NCBI GenBank assembly: GCA_020639255.1 | Contig: JACKGZ010000001.1 | Coordinates: 1-64,000 of the forward strand | Length of the DNA stretch: 64,000 nucleotides | Direction: 5' to 3' | Origin: Phycisphaera sp. | GTDB taxonomy: Bacteria > Planctomycetota > Phycisphaerae > Phycisphaerales > UBA1924 | Shown: positions 44,001-52,751 of the stretch, piece by piece | Layout of the letters: each line of letters begins with the position of its first letter | Numbering within the stretch: position 1 is the first letter of the stretch | The notes under the pieces: model-generated | What the model saw: the letters and a program-made list of their open reading frames with translations, nothing else | The model's database searches: none | What the model was told of the DNA's origin: nothing | Made by a program: the position numbers and the translations under genes

Positions 44001-44704
44001 CGGTTGGTGCGTGTCACGATCGCGCGGACGGGCAGAGCCGACCCGAGCGCGTGCGGCTCGGTCGGTGTCGCATCGGCAAGCTCGGTGCGCTTGGGCCAGC
44101 TCGCCTCCGTCCATGGCAGCAGCGTGCGTTTGAGCCCCGTGCCCGCGGTGTGCGGCGAGAGGAACGCGATCGAGCCGACGACGATCGCGGAGAGCAGCAG
44201 CCCCGCGATGTTGTGCTTGAGTGTCGCGGTGTGCACCAGCGAGGTCAGCGGCACGTCCCGGGCCGATGCATCGGCCCGCTCGGCGGCCGTCCTTCGGAGC
44301 CAACCGATCGATTCCGGCTCGCCCGCTTCGGCAGCTTGGTGCGACAGCGCCACGCCCGAGGCGAGCACGCCCGGCAGCTTCTTATCCCGGCCGAGCTGTG
44401 AGCGCTCCACACGCAGCGCGAGCGTCGAGAGCTTTGGGCGCAGCCGAAACGCCGGCAGCAGGCGTCGCCGGACGCCGACGAACAGCGCCGCGAGCCCGAT
44501 GACAAGCATCGCCGCCCGGAGCCACGCCGGCAAGCGGAGCACATAGTCGGCGAGCCCCTCGGCGAGCAGCGCGACGAGCACCAGCCCGAGCCCCGCGGCG
44601 ACCACTTCGCCGATCGCCACACGTCGAAGCCGTGCGCGCAGGTCGAGCAGCGCGCTCTCGGAGCGCTCGCCTGCGTGCGGCTGAGTCGGGGCTGCGCGTG
44701 ACAC
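41081..44704 (-). CDS. Large membrane protein with long coiled-coil region, DUF4175-like
   Basis: GTG 44704 follows AAGGAGG at the right spacing; the product is 1207 residues. Two or three membrane helices lie in the first 180 residues (AAGLGLVLVALLAEGL, AAMLVIGLAALFVGV, LLLSAIVVGSIAFLS). A beta-rich extracellular part follows (RVESIVATIEPPAYAPV and similar, about 330-600), then more than 500 residues of Gln/Glu/Ala-rich helix likely to form coiled coil. The last segment (LPPLAELRLLRTMQQDL, LAQQGEILIEKLKEQQQG) is typical of planctomycete relatives. It may be a scaffold linking VWA proteins to the secreted proteins downstream. The gap to the VWA gene upstream is 114 bases. Confidence 0.7.
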   Translation of the reverse strand: MSRAAPTQPHAGERSESALLDLRARLRRVAIGEVVAAGLGLVLVALLAEGLADYVLRLPAWLRAAMLVIGLAALFVGVRRRLLPAFRLRPKLSTLALRVERSQLGRDKKLPGVLASGVALSHQAAEAGEPESIGWLRRTAAERADASARDVPLTSLVHTATLKHNIAGLLLSAIVVGSIAFLSPHTAGTGLKRTLLPWTEASWPKRTELADATPTEPHALGSALPVRAIVTRTNRSVGQTPVEVVYRVVTDETSTPERTETLTGQETFEMSPAGEPGEAYERLLEPTVALATDTGEAWLEYWLRTPDDRTETVRIRLVEPPRVESIVATIEPPAYAPVSGNAAWVAGEHDLGQGQDERAVLGPVLAGSRVTITANLNKPAEFVGELLATDGESAETSVVDKGRSRTISWTAGERGLLKLRLVDELGIESVDDAVVRVETMTDREPSVTVTVPERDEAVLASAVLDLVGEARDDVGLSWIALRAQPARIPESAKDSAGAMPEIDGEPIELVRTESSELRIEASATLDLSPLNLSVGDEVQITAVAMDVFALPGVDESPITHGETVSTVRRLRIISQNELVEQILAELGGVRRSAVRLAEQQDELIDQVRQSRTTGTPPMHSMARDQAALTDALDRIDDSVAQLRERAERNALNDDSLDDLLSRAEQSLGRAGNESEQAAAQLSKAAEEERPELSEEAEASQQRVRRSLEDLALMLDRGEDSWAVRQALEGLLEDQQQLAEQTAEIGRQTVGRSASQLTAEELTELDRIAQRQLELAERSAELLDEMDTRSQDLQETDPGQAAAMRAASRRGREQGVPQSLEQAAQNVQSNNTQQAGQQQQQAAEQLEQMLDDLDEAQKQRDQELQRALLSLVESIEALVRTQESELASLVQAQQNAGNVAALAAGMSALYRNTLSVGDEASENPDTARIASLLAEAGAAQSDSIASLNAGDAPLAQRHENVSLDRLEAALEEAQQQLDDAQQREREQRKRELKQAYTEALALQAEISAQTNPLIKDNLSRRERSDARELGRREQELREILRVLPAKYEEITAAGVFDYAHTRIDSQLDSIGTSLTAGHASRTERRQQASVESLLAGLIEALEDPESKESDFDQGSSQGGEGQSGEQQQEPLIPPLAELRLLRTMQQDLLDQTRMMEAFGSSPDEAREVGEIQNDLAQQGEILIEKLKEQQQGQQPMPPMPEPESDEDQ

Positions 44705-44818
44705 CGTGCCTCCTTGCGTGTGGGCCTGCAGTGGTGCTACTGCTCTGCCATCGGGCGGTTCCACCCCCGATATTCGACGCCGACGGGCCTGTCCGGGTTC
44801 GTCGGCAACATCTACACC

Positions 44819-47113
44819 TTACACCAGACGAATGAGCCTCCGCCCGATCCATTCCGTGCCGAGCAGCAACACGAGCAGGATCAGGGCCAGGGGGCTGTCC
44901 CAGAGGGTTTCGATGTCGGGCGTGCCCGCGACCCGGCGCTGACGATTCGGCAACATCTGCTCCAGGTCGGCGAGCTCGGCCGGCTTGAGCACGCGCCCGC
45001 CCGTCTGCTCGGCGAGGCTTTCCAGCGCCCCGAAGTCGGTCTCGGGCTTGCGGAGTTCATCGTCCGGTGCGAGCACCTCGACCTGCTTGATCAGGTTCTC
45101 GCCGAGCAGGAGCGCATCGTCGACCTCGATCTCGAACGTGCCGGCCGACGTGGGCAGCCACGTCGCGACGTAGCGCGGCGCGCCGTCCTCGTCGCCTTCT
45201 TCCGGGCGGAGCAGGATCTGTGCGGGCTCGGATTCGCTGCCCGCTTCGTGGACGGTCGCGCTCACCGATGGCGCCCGCTGGAGCGCGAGACGCTCGTCGA
45301 GCAACTCAAGCGAAACACGCACGGGTGACATCGGCTCGGTGCGCGGCGGATTCGCCTCGAGCACCGCGCTGCGGCCCGCGCGCGCCAGGCCCTCGCGCCC
45401 GATCAGGCGCACGAGCGGGATCCAGAACCGCTCGGGCAGCTCTTCGCCCCGCGCGTATCGCCAGCGCCAGATCTCGTCGGTGCCGACATAGACCGAGCGC
45501 CCCGCGCCGTAACGCATCGAGAGCACGATCGGCGTCGGGTCGCCTCCCGAGTTCGCGGGCAGCACCGAGGCCAGCACCTCGGCGGTCGGCTTCACCGTGT
45601 TCGGGTCGATCTTCTGCGCCCAGCGCAGCATGGCCCAGCCCGTATCGGGGTCAGTCAAACGCTCGGGCCAGCCGCCCTCGGACTCGTCGGCGAGTTCAAG
45701 CAATCCGAGTCGCTCGGCTGGCAGCTCGCGGCGCATCGTGACGGGCTCGTTCCAGTTGCTCGCGGGGCTGGAGAGCGTGATCGGCAGCAGCGGCTCCAGC
45801 GGCGTGCCCCGCCAGGAGTCGGGTGTCGCGCTCGGGCCGGCGATCCAGAGAATCCCCGCGCCGCGCAGCGCGACGAGGTCATGGATCTGCTCGAGCTGCG
45901 CCGTGGTCAACAGATCGGCGCGGACATCACCGATCACGATGACGTCGACACCCTCCCACGAGCCCGGCGAATCGGGCAGCTCGTTGAGCTCGACATCGCC
46001 CTCCTGGACATACCGACGGCGTGAGCTGAGCAGCAGCGATGAGGACGAGATCGTCCGCTCGCGCAGGAGCAGGTTCTTGGTGTAGCGGAACTCCCAGCGC
46101 GGATAGCCGTCGATCTGGATCACGCGCAGCGGCCGGTCGACGAGCGTGACGGTCAGGTTCTCGGTGTTGTTCTCGGCGAGCAGGTCGGGCTCGTCGGGCA
46201 CGAGCCGCACAAGCCACGAAGCATCGCCCGCCTCGCTCGGTTTGTTGACGAGCGTGACGCTCCGGTCCGTCGCTTCGGCACGCTTGCGCTCGAGAACCTC
46301 GCCTGTTTCCCGGTCAACGAGCTCGACCCATGCGCCCGATGCGGTGCCGGACCCGAGCCGGTCGATATCGACGGTGACGGGCATGCGGTCATTGATGAAA
46401 CCGGCTGCCGGCGCGCGGACGCCCGCGATCGCCAGGTCGCTCACCGGGTCGGGCGAACCGACGGGCACGACGAAGACCGGGATGCGTTCGCTCCGCAGTC
46501 GCTGGAGCGCTCGCCGCGAGGGCGCGTCGGCCGATGAGCCGTCGGACAGCAGAACCACGCCGGCAACGGGCCGCGCAGCGACCTCGTCGAGCGCCCGGTC
46601 GAGCGAACGCCCGAGCAGCGTGCGCCGACCGTCGGCCTCGCCCGCGTCGATCGCACCCGCTTCGTCGATCGCAAGCTCGAACACACCCGCGTCAAAGCCG
46701 AGCGTCAGCAATCGGCGCGAATCCGCGATCGATCGCAGAGGCTCCCGCGCCGCACCGAGCGCTTCTGCGAGCTGCGTGTCGCGCGGCTCGCCGCCCGGCG
46801 CGTCGGCGATCGTCATCGAGGCGGACCGGTCCGCGAGCATGACCAGCCAGTCGCGTTCGACGCGCTCGTTAGGTCTCCGAAGCTCCGGGCCCGCGAGCAT
46901 GACGACAAGCAGCAGCAGCACGAGCGTCCGCGCCGCGGCGAAGGTCACACGGGCGATCCGCGCGCCCTCGATCCTCGCGTAGCTCATCCATCCCAGCAGC
47001 CCGGCGGCGAGCACGATCATCGCCCACGCCCACGCGGGCATGGGGCGCGCAAATGCGAACGCCACGCCGGGATCGCCCGGCGCGAGCTGCTCGATGCCGA
47101 GGAGCCACTCCAT
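44819..47113 (-). CDS. Membrane protein with von Willebrand A domain and glutamine-amidotransferase-like region
   Basis: The 764-residue protein starts at ATG 47113, sharing one base with the upstream stop (TGATG). Two N-terminal helices (about 27-45 and 60-77) lead to a VWA domain with an intact metal site: LADRSASM (Asp95-x-Ser97-x-Ser99). A middle region (about 350-560) shows LRVIQIDGYPRWEFRYTKNLL and GVDVIVIGD, as in amidotransferase-like folds of BatA relatives. The end has one helix (ALILLVLLLGTEWIGRRLI). In MoxR/Bat systems such proteins are inner-membrane partners on the periplasmic side. The substrate is unknown. Confidence 0.8.
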   Translation of the reverse strand: MEWLLGIEQLAPGDPGVAFAFARPMPAWAWAMIVLAAGLLGWMSYARIEGARIARVTFAAARTLVLLLLVVMLAGPELRRPNERVERDWLVMLADRSASMTIADAPGGEPRDTQLAEALGAAREPLRSIADSRRLLTLGFDAGVFELAIDEAGAIDAGEADGRRTLLGRSLDRALDEVAARPVAGVVLLSDGSSADAPSRRALQRLRSERIPVFVVPVGSPDPVSDLAIAGVRAPAAGFINDRMPVTVDIDRLGSGTASGAWVELVDRETGEVLERKRAEATDRSVTLVNKPSEAGDASWLVRLVPDEPDLLAENNTENLTVTLVDRPLRVIQIDGYPRWEFRYTKNLLLRERTISSSSLLLSSRRRYVQEGDVELNELPDSPGSWEGVDVIVIGDVRADLLTTAQLEQIHDLVALRGAGILWIAGPSATPDSWRGTPLEPLLPITLSSPASNWNEPVTMRRELPAERLGLLELADESEGGWPERLTDPDTGWAMLRWAQKIDPNTVKPTAEVLASVLPANSGGDPTPIVLSMRYGAGRSVYVGTDEIWRWRYARGEELPERFWIPLVRLIGREGLARAGRSAVLEANPPRTEPMSPVRVSLELLDERLALQRAPSVSATVHEAGSESEPAQILLRPEEGDEDGAPRYVATWLPTSAGTFEIEVDDALLLGENLIKQVEVLAPDDELRKPETDFGALESLAEQTGGRVLKPAELADLEQMLPNRQRRVAGTPDIETLWDSPLALILLVLLLGTEWIGRRLIRLV

Positions 47114-49293
47114 CACGCGATGGCCTCCTCGCCGTGGACCTGCTCCATGGACCGTGCCGACCAGCGGGCCAGAGCCGTTTCGAGGATCGCGAGAACGAGC
47201 GCCGCCGCAATGAGCCAGACGATCCACGGGTTCACAGCCGCTCGTTTCATGCCGGCCTGCTCGGCGAGCGATGACAACGACGCGTTGCCCTCATCGTCGA
47301 GCCAGCTGAGATGTGTTGCGTCGCCCACGGACGCCGCGAGCCAGGGTTCGAGCACTGCGGTCGGCACAACGTCGGTTCGCGTGCCGCGCACATCCGCGTG
47401 CACCGCGAGCACGCCGGCGTCCTCGCCCGCGTCGTCAAGAAGCCTGTACTGCCCGGCTCGGCGGATCGGAAGCTCGACGGGCTCGCCATCTTCGCTCAGC
47501 ACTTCGGTTGCGCGCCCAGGAAGTTCACCCGTACGCCCCGCGGTGCGCACGGCGCTGTCGCTCGCAAGCCCGATGCCCTGGCGCACGAGTTCCTGCATCA
47601 GCGGCACCATCAGCGGGCGCGTCGGCAGGTCCGTCCATGCCAGGTTCGGCGGGCTCGCCAGGTACACCACAAGCCCGGGCAGCGTGCGCCCCGAGGGCGT
47701 CATCGGGTGCTTGGCCGCAAGCAGCACCGAGCCGTCGCTGAGCGTGAGCAGCGCCGAATCGTCCGCCTCGGTCGGCAGGACGGGCAGCGCTTTCTCGAAT
47801 GACACGCCCGCGGCGAGCTGATCGAGTTCCCCCGCGATCATCGCCAGCAGCCGATCGCTCGGCGGGCGACTCTCCGTGTTGATGCGCATCGGCTCGTCGG
47901 TGCTCACGGGCTCGCGTGCGATCTGCCAATCGAGCCCGAGCGATTCGGTCATCGCGTCGGTCCACAGCTGCACGCTGTCCTTGGCGGGCGGCATCACAAC
48001 GAGCAGGCCGCCGTGTTCGACAAATCGGCGGAGCAGGAACCAGCTCTCCGCCGCAACGGCGTCGGGTTCGAGGAGAAACGCCGCGTCGAGTGTCGCCAGC
48101 CTCGGTGCATCAATAGAAGAAGGCGTCGTGTCGACGAGGCGTAATTCACCCGAAGCCTCACCCGGCGCGAGCGCCAGGCGCACCCAGTCGGCGGGCGTAA
48201 AGCGGTCGATCCCGACCTGCCCGACCAGCGGCCGCGAGGCGATGATCCCCACACGCAGCGCGCCGCGACGATCGATCGGGAGCCCAGCCGCGTTGTCGGC
48301 CCGATTGGCATCGTCCGGCAGCGTCGCGGTGAGCACGGGCTGCCCGGCGTTCTCGGCCGCGGGCAGAACAAACCCGAGCATGACTTCGGCGGTTGTCGAT
48401 CCGGGAGCGAATTCGGCCACCGCACGGCTTGTCGTGCTGGTGCCCGTCGTTGCGAGCGTCACCGCGACACGCTGCGCCTCGCCGACGTTCACGCCCGAAC
48501 GTTCGAGGCGGACCAGCGCCTGCCCGTCGCGTTCGGCTTCACCGAGCACGACGCTGCGCACGGGCTCGATCGCCGAGATCGCAACATTCGACATCGGCGT
48601 GTCGCCAGCGGCGCTCACGATGAGCCGGACATCGCGCCCCTCGGATGCAAGCCTCGGCAGCGGGCGATCGGGATCGATCGACCCGGCTCGGAGCGTGCTC
48701 AGGATCGCCAGCGTGACGGCCGGCGCGTCGTCCTCATCGGCCGTGAGCGATTGATCGAGTGCGCCGAGCGCACCGTGCAGATCGGCCGCCGCGTCGGTCC
48801 GCTCCGCGCGCTCGATCGCCCGGCGCACGGCCCCAAGGTCGCTCGAAGCCGGCGCGATGATGGACCTGGACGGGCTCGACATCAGGATCAGACCCGCGCG
48901 GTCGCCCGACTCGGCACTCAGTGTGTCGATGAGCGCCACCGCGCGCGCCTTGAGCGTCTCGAATGCCTCTTCGCTCCCGCCTTCGCGGGCCGCCGAGGCG
49001 ACCGAATCGTCGAGTACGATGTACAGCTCCGTCGGCCCGCTGCGCTTCGAGGACGATCCGAAAATCGGTCGGCCGACCACCAGCGCAAACAGCAGAACCA
49101 GGGCGCACCGCGTCAGCAGGAGCAGCAGCTGCTCGAGCGTCATGCGTCGGCGCTTTCGCCGGTACGCCTCGATCAGGAACCGCATCGCGCCCCACTGGAT
49201 CGGCTTGCGCTTGCGCTTCAGAAAGTGCAGGATGATCGGGAGCGCCACGAACGCGAACGCCAGGGCGCCGAGGATGGGGTTGAGCAGGCTCAT
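47113..49293 (-). CDS. BatA-like membrane protein with degenerate VWA domain
   Basis: The first 80 residues match the BatA N-terminal double-helix domain (MSLLNPILGALAFAFVALPI, then LHFLKRKRKPIQWGAMRFL). A second helix follows (LLLLLTRCALVLLFALVVGRP). A VWA-like domain begins ELYIVLDDSVASAA. Its DxSxS metal site is broken (Asp-Ser-Val-Ala), so metal binding is probably lost. A long C-terminal region and a final helix (WIVWLIAAALVLAIL) complete 726 residues. ATG 49293 overlaps the DUF58 stop as ATGA. The following gene keeps the intact metal site, so the two may be partners. Confidence 0.82.
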   Translation of the reverse strand: MSLLNPILGALAFAFVALPIILHFLKRKRKPIQWGAMRFLIEAYRRKRRRMTLEQLLLLLTRCALVLLFALVVGRPIFGSSSKRSGPTELYIVLDDSVASAAREGGSEEAFETLKARAVALIDTLSAESGDRAGLILMSSPSRSIIAPASSDLGAVRRAIERAERTDAAADLHGALGALDQSLTADEDDAPAVTLAILSTLRAGSIDPDRPLPRLASEGRDVRLIVSAAGDTPMSNVAISAIEPVRSVVLGEAERDGQALVRLERSGVNVGEAQRVAVTLATTGTSTTSRAVAEFAPGSTTAEVMLGFVLPAAENAGQPVLTATLPDDANRADNAAGLPIDRRGALRVGIIASRPLVGQVGIDRFTPADWVRLALAPGEASGELRLVDTTPSSIDAPRLATLDAAFLLEPDAVAAESWFLLRRFVEHGGLLVVMPPAKDSVQLWTDAMTESLGLDWQIAREPVSTDEPMRINTESRPPSDRLLAMIAGELDQLAAGVSFEKALPVLPTEADDSALLTLSDGSVLLAAKHPMTPSGRTLPGLVVYLASPPNLAWTDLPTRPLMVPLMQELVRQGIGLASDSAVRTAGRTGELPGRATEVLSEDGEPVELPIRRAGQYRLLDDAGEDAGVLAVHADVRGTRTDVVPTAVLEPWLAASVGDATHLSWLDDEGNASLSSLAEQAGMKRAAVNPWIVWLIAAALVLAILETALARWSARSMEQVHGEEAIA

Positions 49294-50276
49294 CCCATCT
49301 TGCCCTTTTTGATCTTGGCGTTGCGCTGCGCGACGAACTGCGCGAGCGTCGGCCCGAGCCACGAGCCGCTGGTCACGAGCTGGTAGTCGAAACCGAAGCT
49401 GAGCGTGGCGCGCTCGATCGCGTCCATGTGCTCGCCCAGCACCTCGAGGTAGCCCTCGCGGATCGCACGCGGGTTGATGCGAAGCCTCGCCTCGCCCTCG
49501 AGCCCCTCGAAGATCGTCGGCTCGTCGAAGGCGAAGCTCTGCTCCGTCGGATCGAGCACCTGGAACACGATCGCGTCGTGCCCGCGGTGGCGGATGCGCG
49601 CCAGCGCCGATCGGATGTGCTCGGGCTCCTCGAAACAATCGCTGATCAGCACGAACAGGCACCGGTTGTTGATCTTGGCGAGCACCTGATCGGTGACCCG
49701 CGAGTAGTCCGTCGGCTTGTCGAGCGTCTGCGTGCTGAGCGTCTCGACGATCGGCCGCCAGGTCGAGCGCTGCCCCGAGCGGTCGACCAAGCCTGTGATC
49801 GCGTCGGCGAACGTCACGAGTCCCACCCGGTCGCCCTGCTGGAGGGTGATGTACGACATCGCGGCCGCCATCGCCGTGGCGTGGTCGAACTTCGTCCACT
49901 TCTGGCGCCCATGGCTGCCCGAGGCGCTGCCCTGGCCCGAGGCCTTGGCAAAGTCGATCGACCCGAACCCCATCGAGCCCGAGTTGTCGACCATGAGCAC
50001 GAGGTCGAGGTTGGTTTCCTGCTGGTACTGCTTGATCTGGAGCTTGTCGGTTCGGGCGTAGACCTTCCAGTCGAGCCGCCGGATGTCGTCGCCGGGCGAG
50101 TAGGGGCGGTGCTGGGCGAACTCGACGCTGAAGCCCTGGTAGGGCGAGCGGTGCATGCCGCTCATGACGCCCTCGACGATCATCTTAGCGCGCAGCTCGA
50201 ACGAGCCCAGACGCGCCAATGTCTGCGGGTGCAGATAGAGCGATGCGTCCTGGCTTGCGATTCGGGCGTCGGTCAT
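49290..50276 (-). CDS. DUF58 domain protein with VWA-like fold
   Basis: This 328-residue soluble protein has the DUF58 signature YSPGDDIRRLDWKVYARTD (59-77). A metal-site motif MVDNSGSMGFG (Asp97-x-Ser99-x-Ser101) follows, as in the MoxR-partner family, and ends with VTFADAI, LISDCFEE and QVLDPTEQSF. In most bacteria a MoxR AAA+ ATPase gene sits next to DUF58; none is present here. It is the first gene of the operon (start ATG 50276). The upstream PilZ gene ends 47 bases before on the same strand, so it may be cotranscribed. Confidence 0.88.
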   Translation of the reverse strand: MTDARIASQDASLYLHPQTLARLGSFELRAKMIVEGVMSGMHRSPYQGFSVEFAQHRPYSPGDDIRRLDWKVYARTDKLQIKQYQQETNLDLVLMVDNSGSMGFGSIDFAKASGQGSASGSHGRQKWTKFDHATAMAAAMSYITLQQGDRVGLVTFADAITGLVDRSGQRSTWRPIVETLSTQTLDKPTDYSRVTDQVLAKINNRCLFVLISDCFEEPEHIRSALARIRHRGHDAIVFQVLDPTEQSFAFDEPTIFEGLEGEARLRINPRAIREGYLEVLGEHMDAIERATLSFGFDYQLVTSGSWLGPTLAQFVAQRNAKIKKGKMG

Positions 50277-50323
50277 CCGGGCATCGTACCGGCAGTCTCT
50301 TCGTTGCGCTGCACCGGCCCCGC

Positions 50324-51463
50324 TCAGCCCGCGTTGCGAGACGCGTTGCCGGGCCGGAGACGGTTGACGATCGATTCGATCGAGTGGAGCAGTGCCGGGA
50401 GTTTTTTCTGCTGCTTCGTATCCGCAGCCGCAGCGAGGTATCGCAGCGCCGCGATCGAAAGATCCGGGTAGCCGTGTGAGCCACCGCTCGCGGCGAACGA
50501 CTGCGCGATCTTGATGACAGCGTCCTGACGCCCCATCTCCATCGCGTGATTGGCTTCGACACACATCGACTTGGCGAGGCTGATAAACCGTTTCAGCGCT
50601 TCGTCCCGGTGGAGCGTGTAGGGCGACTGTGAATAGATCTCCGCATTATCAGCCACGCAGTCGGGATGGTCTCGGATGATGTCACGGATCGCCGCGATGA
50701 TGGCATTGGGGCTCATCGGGAGCTCAACGAATCGGCACCTGTTGAGCGGGTCGAGCTTTGCCAGATACTCGGCTTCCTTGTCCATCGATAGCAGCACGAT
50801 CGGTCCGACGTACGAATGCCCGCGTGCGGTGTGCAACAGCTCGGTGATGTCGATCTCTTCGGGGTCAGCGTCCAAGACAACCATGTCGAGCTGCCCTCGT
50901 TCGAGCAGATCGATCAGAGCACCTCGTGACTCGATCACCGATGCCTGGATGTCAGAGTCACGGACCTGGAACATCGCTGACCCGGCGGTGAGTTCATTGC
51001 GGCTGAAGATGCCGAGCTTCCCGGTCACGGGGTACTGCAGCTCCGGGTTGTTGGCGCACGCTTGGAGCCATGTCTGAGGGCTCACGAGCTCCCGCACGGG
51101 TATCGGGTTCTTTGACATCGCGCCCACGGTGTGGAAGCGTTTTTTCAGGTGCCGGCACCAGATGCTTCTGATCTCGGTCTCGATGACTTCGCCGCCCACG
51201 CGTTGGAGCTTGACATGGAAAACGGTGTCCGTGTGGATAAAGCCCGGCCAGATGAACTGGAGCCCGCCCGCGCTGACATCAACGAGCAGCGCGGTGCGTT
51301 CATCGTGCGAACCGGCGAGGCTTGTGATCTGGGCCAGCATCGAGATGCCAGAGCCGGATAAACGCGGATGCTTCCGGCGCAGCCGAACGGAGTTGGGTTG
51401 CTGCTCATCGAGATTGAGAGCGAGCTTCACCAGTTCTTCGTTTGTGAGTGGTTCTGAGAACAT
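50324..51463 (-). CDS. PilZ domain protein fused to a degenerate response-regulator receiver
   Basis: The start ATG 51463 has GGAG before it; the product is 379 residues. The N-terminal PilZ domain shows both c-di-GMP motifs: RKHPR (Arg30 to Arg34) and DVSAGG (Asp62, Ser64, Gly67). A CheY-like domain follows (about 165-285: KLGIFSRNEL, VVLDADPEE, YVGPIVLLSM, VELPMSPNAI). The Lys normally before the conserved Pro is missing, so it may not be phosphorylated. A helical tail (about 290-379) ends the chain. It could pass c-di-GMP levels to the DUF58/BatA operon just downstream, but this is inference from position only. Confidence 0.75.
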   Translation of the reverse strand: MFSEPLTNEELVKLALNLDEQQPNSVRLRRKHPRLSGSGISMLAQITSLAGSHDERTALLVDVSAGGLQFIWPGFIHTDTVFHVKLQRVGGEVIETEIRSIWCRHLKKRFHTVGAMSKNPIPVRELVSPQTWLQACANNPELQYPVTGKLGIFSRNELTAGSAMFQVRDSDIQASVIESRGALIDLLERGQLDMVVLDADPEEIDITELLHTARGHSYVGPIVLLSMDKEAEYLAKLDPLNRCRFVELPMSPNAIIAAIRDIIRDHPDCVADNAEIYSQSPYTLHRDEALKRFISLAKSMCVEANHAMEMGRQDAVIKIAQSFAASGGSHGYPDLSIAALRYLAAAADTKQQKKLPALLHSIESIVNRLRPGNASRNAG

Positions 51464-51947
51464 CACACGCTCCGGCGGACACGCTGCAGGTACCGCCCCG
51501 CCATCTATAGTAGTCGACGCAAAAATCCACAAAGGTGTGTCAATTTAACAAAGATGCGTGTTTTCCCCGATCGCCTAGAAAGGTGGAAGAGCGGCACTTT
51601 TGAACTGTCTGAGAATAGAAGCACCCGCAAACGGCACGGAGTGAATGTAAGCCTTTACGTGAATTGGGGTGTTCACCTGATGCGGGTTGTGTAATGAATT
51701 CCATGGCCGTATTTCGAGCGAATCAACTCGCTGTGTCTCATAAGGACAAGTGAACGTCGGAGATCGCTCCAGCGCAAGATGAATTATCATAATGCGCACA
51801 AACGCATCTATATAGAGTGTGATAACGACGATCGGAATCGGCGAACGGATACAGGGCCGGTGGGGGGCAACGCGCGATCTCCAACCGACCTGAAAGTTCT
51901 GCAGCTAGGCGCGATGTGAAAGTACAAATTTGTAATTGTGCAAACAA
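51464..51947. other. 484-base AT-richer intergenic stretch; no gene supported
   Basis: Short frames exist on the minus strand (51575-51799 and 51738-51947), but they have no ribosome site, domain or normal composition. The region is the promoter side of the PilZ gene (at its low end) and the end of the EF-hand gene (at its high end). The hairpin at 51924-51951 is the only clear structure. I see no tRNA or insertion-sequence end. Confidence 0.5.
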
Positions 51948-51951
51948 TTAC
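51924..51951 (-). terminator. Hairpin at the end of the EF-hand gene, possible terminator
   Basis: GTAATTGT (51932-51939) and ACAATTAC (51944-51951) form a perfect 8-base stem with a 4-base loop, and overlap the TAA stop of the EF-hand gene. The palindrome ACAAATTTGT (51924-51933) follows on the minus strand. The stem is AT-rich and there is no long T run, so it is a weak terminator at best. Confidence 0.35.
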
Positions 51952-52751
51952 TTCTGGGGTTCTTGCCCCTGAATCCGGCGGATCAGCTCCGACACATCGT
52001 TGGCGTCGTGGAACCCGTCGCGATTGAAATCGTGCAGCCGCTGCTCGCCTGAGACACGGTTAATGGCGGCCTGGACGTCGAGGTCATCGACCACTCCGTC
52101 GCCGTTGACGTCCATCCGGCGGTTCTCGCGCTCCTGTCGGAAGTGCTCACGCACCGCGGTGCGTTCATCACCGTCGAGTTCGCCGTCGCCGTTGGCATCG
52201 AACTGTTCGATCAGCTCTTGTCTGCGCTGCTCGGCCTCGGCCCGAGCCGTCTCGCGCTCGGTGTCATCGAGTTCGCCGTCGCCGTTGGCGTCGTAGCGCT
52301 CGAGCATCGCCTGGCGCATCCGCTCGCGCTGTTGCTGACGCATCTCCTCCATCCGTTCGCGGCGAGCCTCGCGGGCGGCTTCAAGCTCGGCCTCGCTCAG
52401 CTCACCATCGCCATCGGCGTCGAATCGGGAGAGCATCTCCTGCCGCATCTGCTCGCGGCGAGCCTCGCGTTCCTCGTCGGTCATCTCAGGGCGCTCACCG
52501 CGCGGCGGCCGACGATCGGCTCCCTCAGCGCCCGGCTCGCGGGCGGGGCGGTCGACCACTTCGCGGTTGATCTGGGCGGGCCGTTGGCGGATCACGATCG
52601 GCTCCGGTTCGGGCTCGGGGGCTGGCATGATCGACGCGGAGGTTTCCTCCGCATCGCCGCCTTTGCTCCCGAAGAAATCGAGCTGCGAGGCCACGGTCCC
52701 GGCGATCACGACGAGCAGGGTCACTGAGAGGATCGGGGTCGTGGCTTTCAT
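51948..52751 (-). CDS. Secreted EF-hand protein with five calcium-loop motifs
   Basis: The start ATG 52751 follows GCGGAGG; the product is 267 residues. A hydrophobic N-terminal segment (TPILSVTLLVVIAGTVA) serves as signal or anchor. A Pro/Glu-rich linker follows (PAPEPEPEPIVIRQRP). Then come EF-hand loops DADGDGELSEAE, DANGDGELDDTE, DANGDGELDGDE, DVNGDGVVDDLD and NRDGFHDAND, separated by Arg/Glu-rich helices (EEMRQQQRERMRQAML). The protein should bind calcium outside the cytoplasm. The last loop pair resembles a dockerin. It is divergent from phosphofructokinase (148 bases between starts). Confidence 0.75.
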   Translation of the reverse strand: MKATTPILSVTLLVVIAGTVASQLDFFGSKGGDAEETSASIMPAPEPEPEPIVIRQRPAQINREVVDRPAREPGAEGADRRPPRGERPEMTDEEREARREQMRQEMLSRFDADGDGELSEAELEAAREARRERMEEMRQQQRERMRQAMLERYDANGDGELDDTERETARAEAEQRRQELIEQFDANGDGELDGDERTAVREHFRQERENRRMDVNGDGVVDDLDVQAAINRVSGEQRLHDFNRDGFHDANDVSELIRRIQGQEPQK

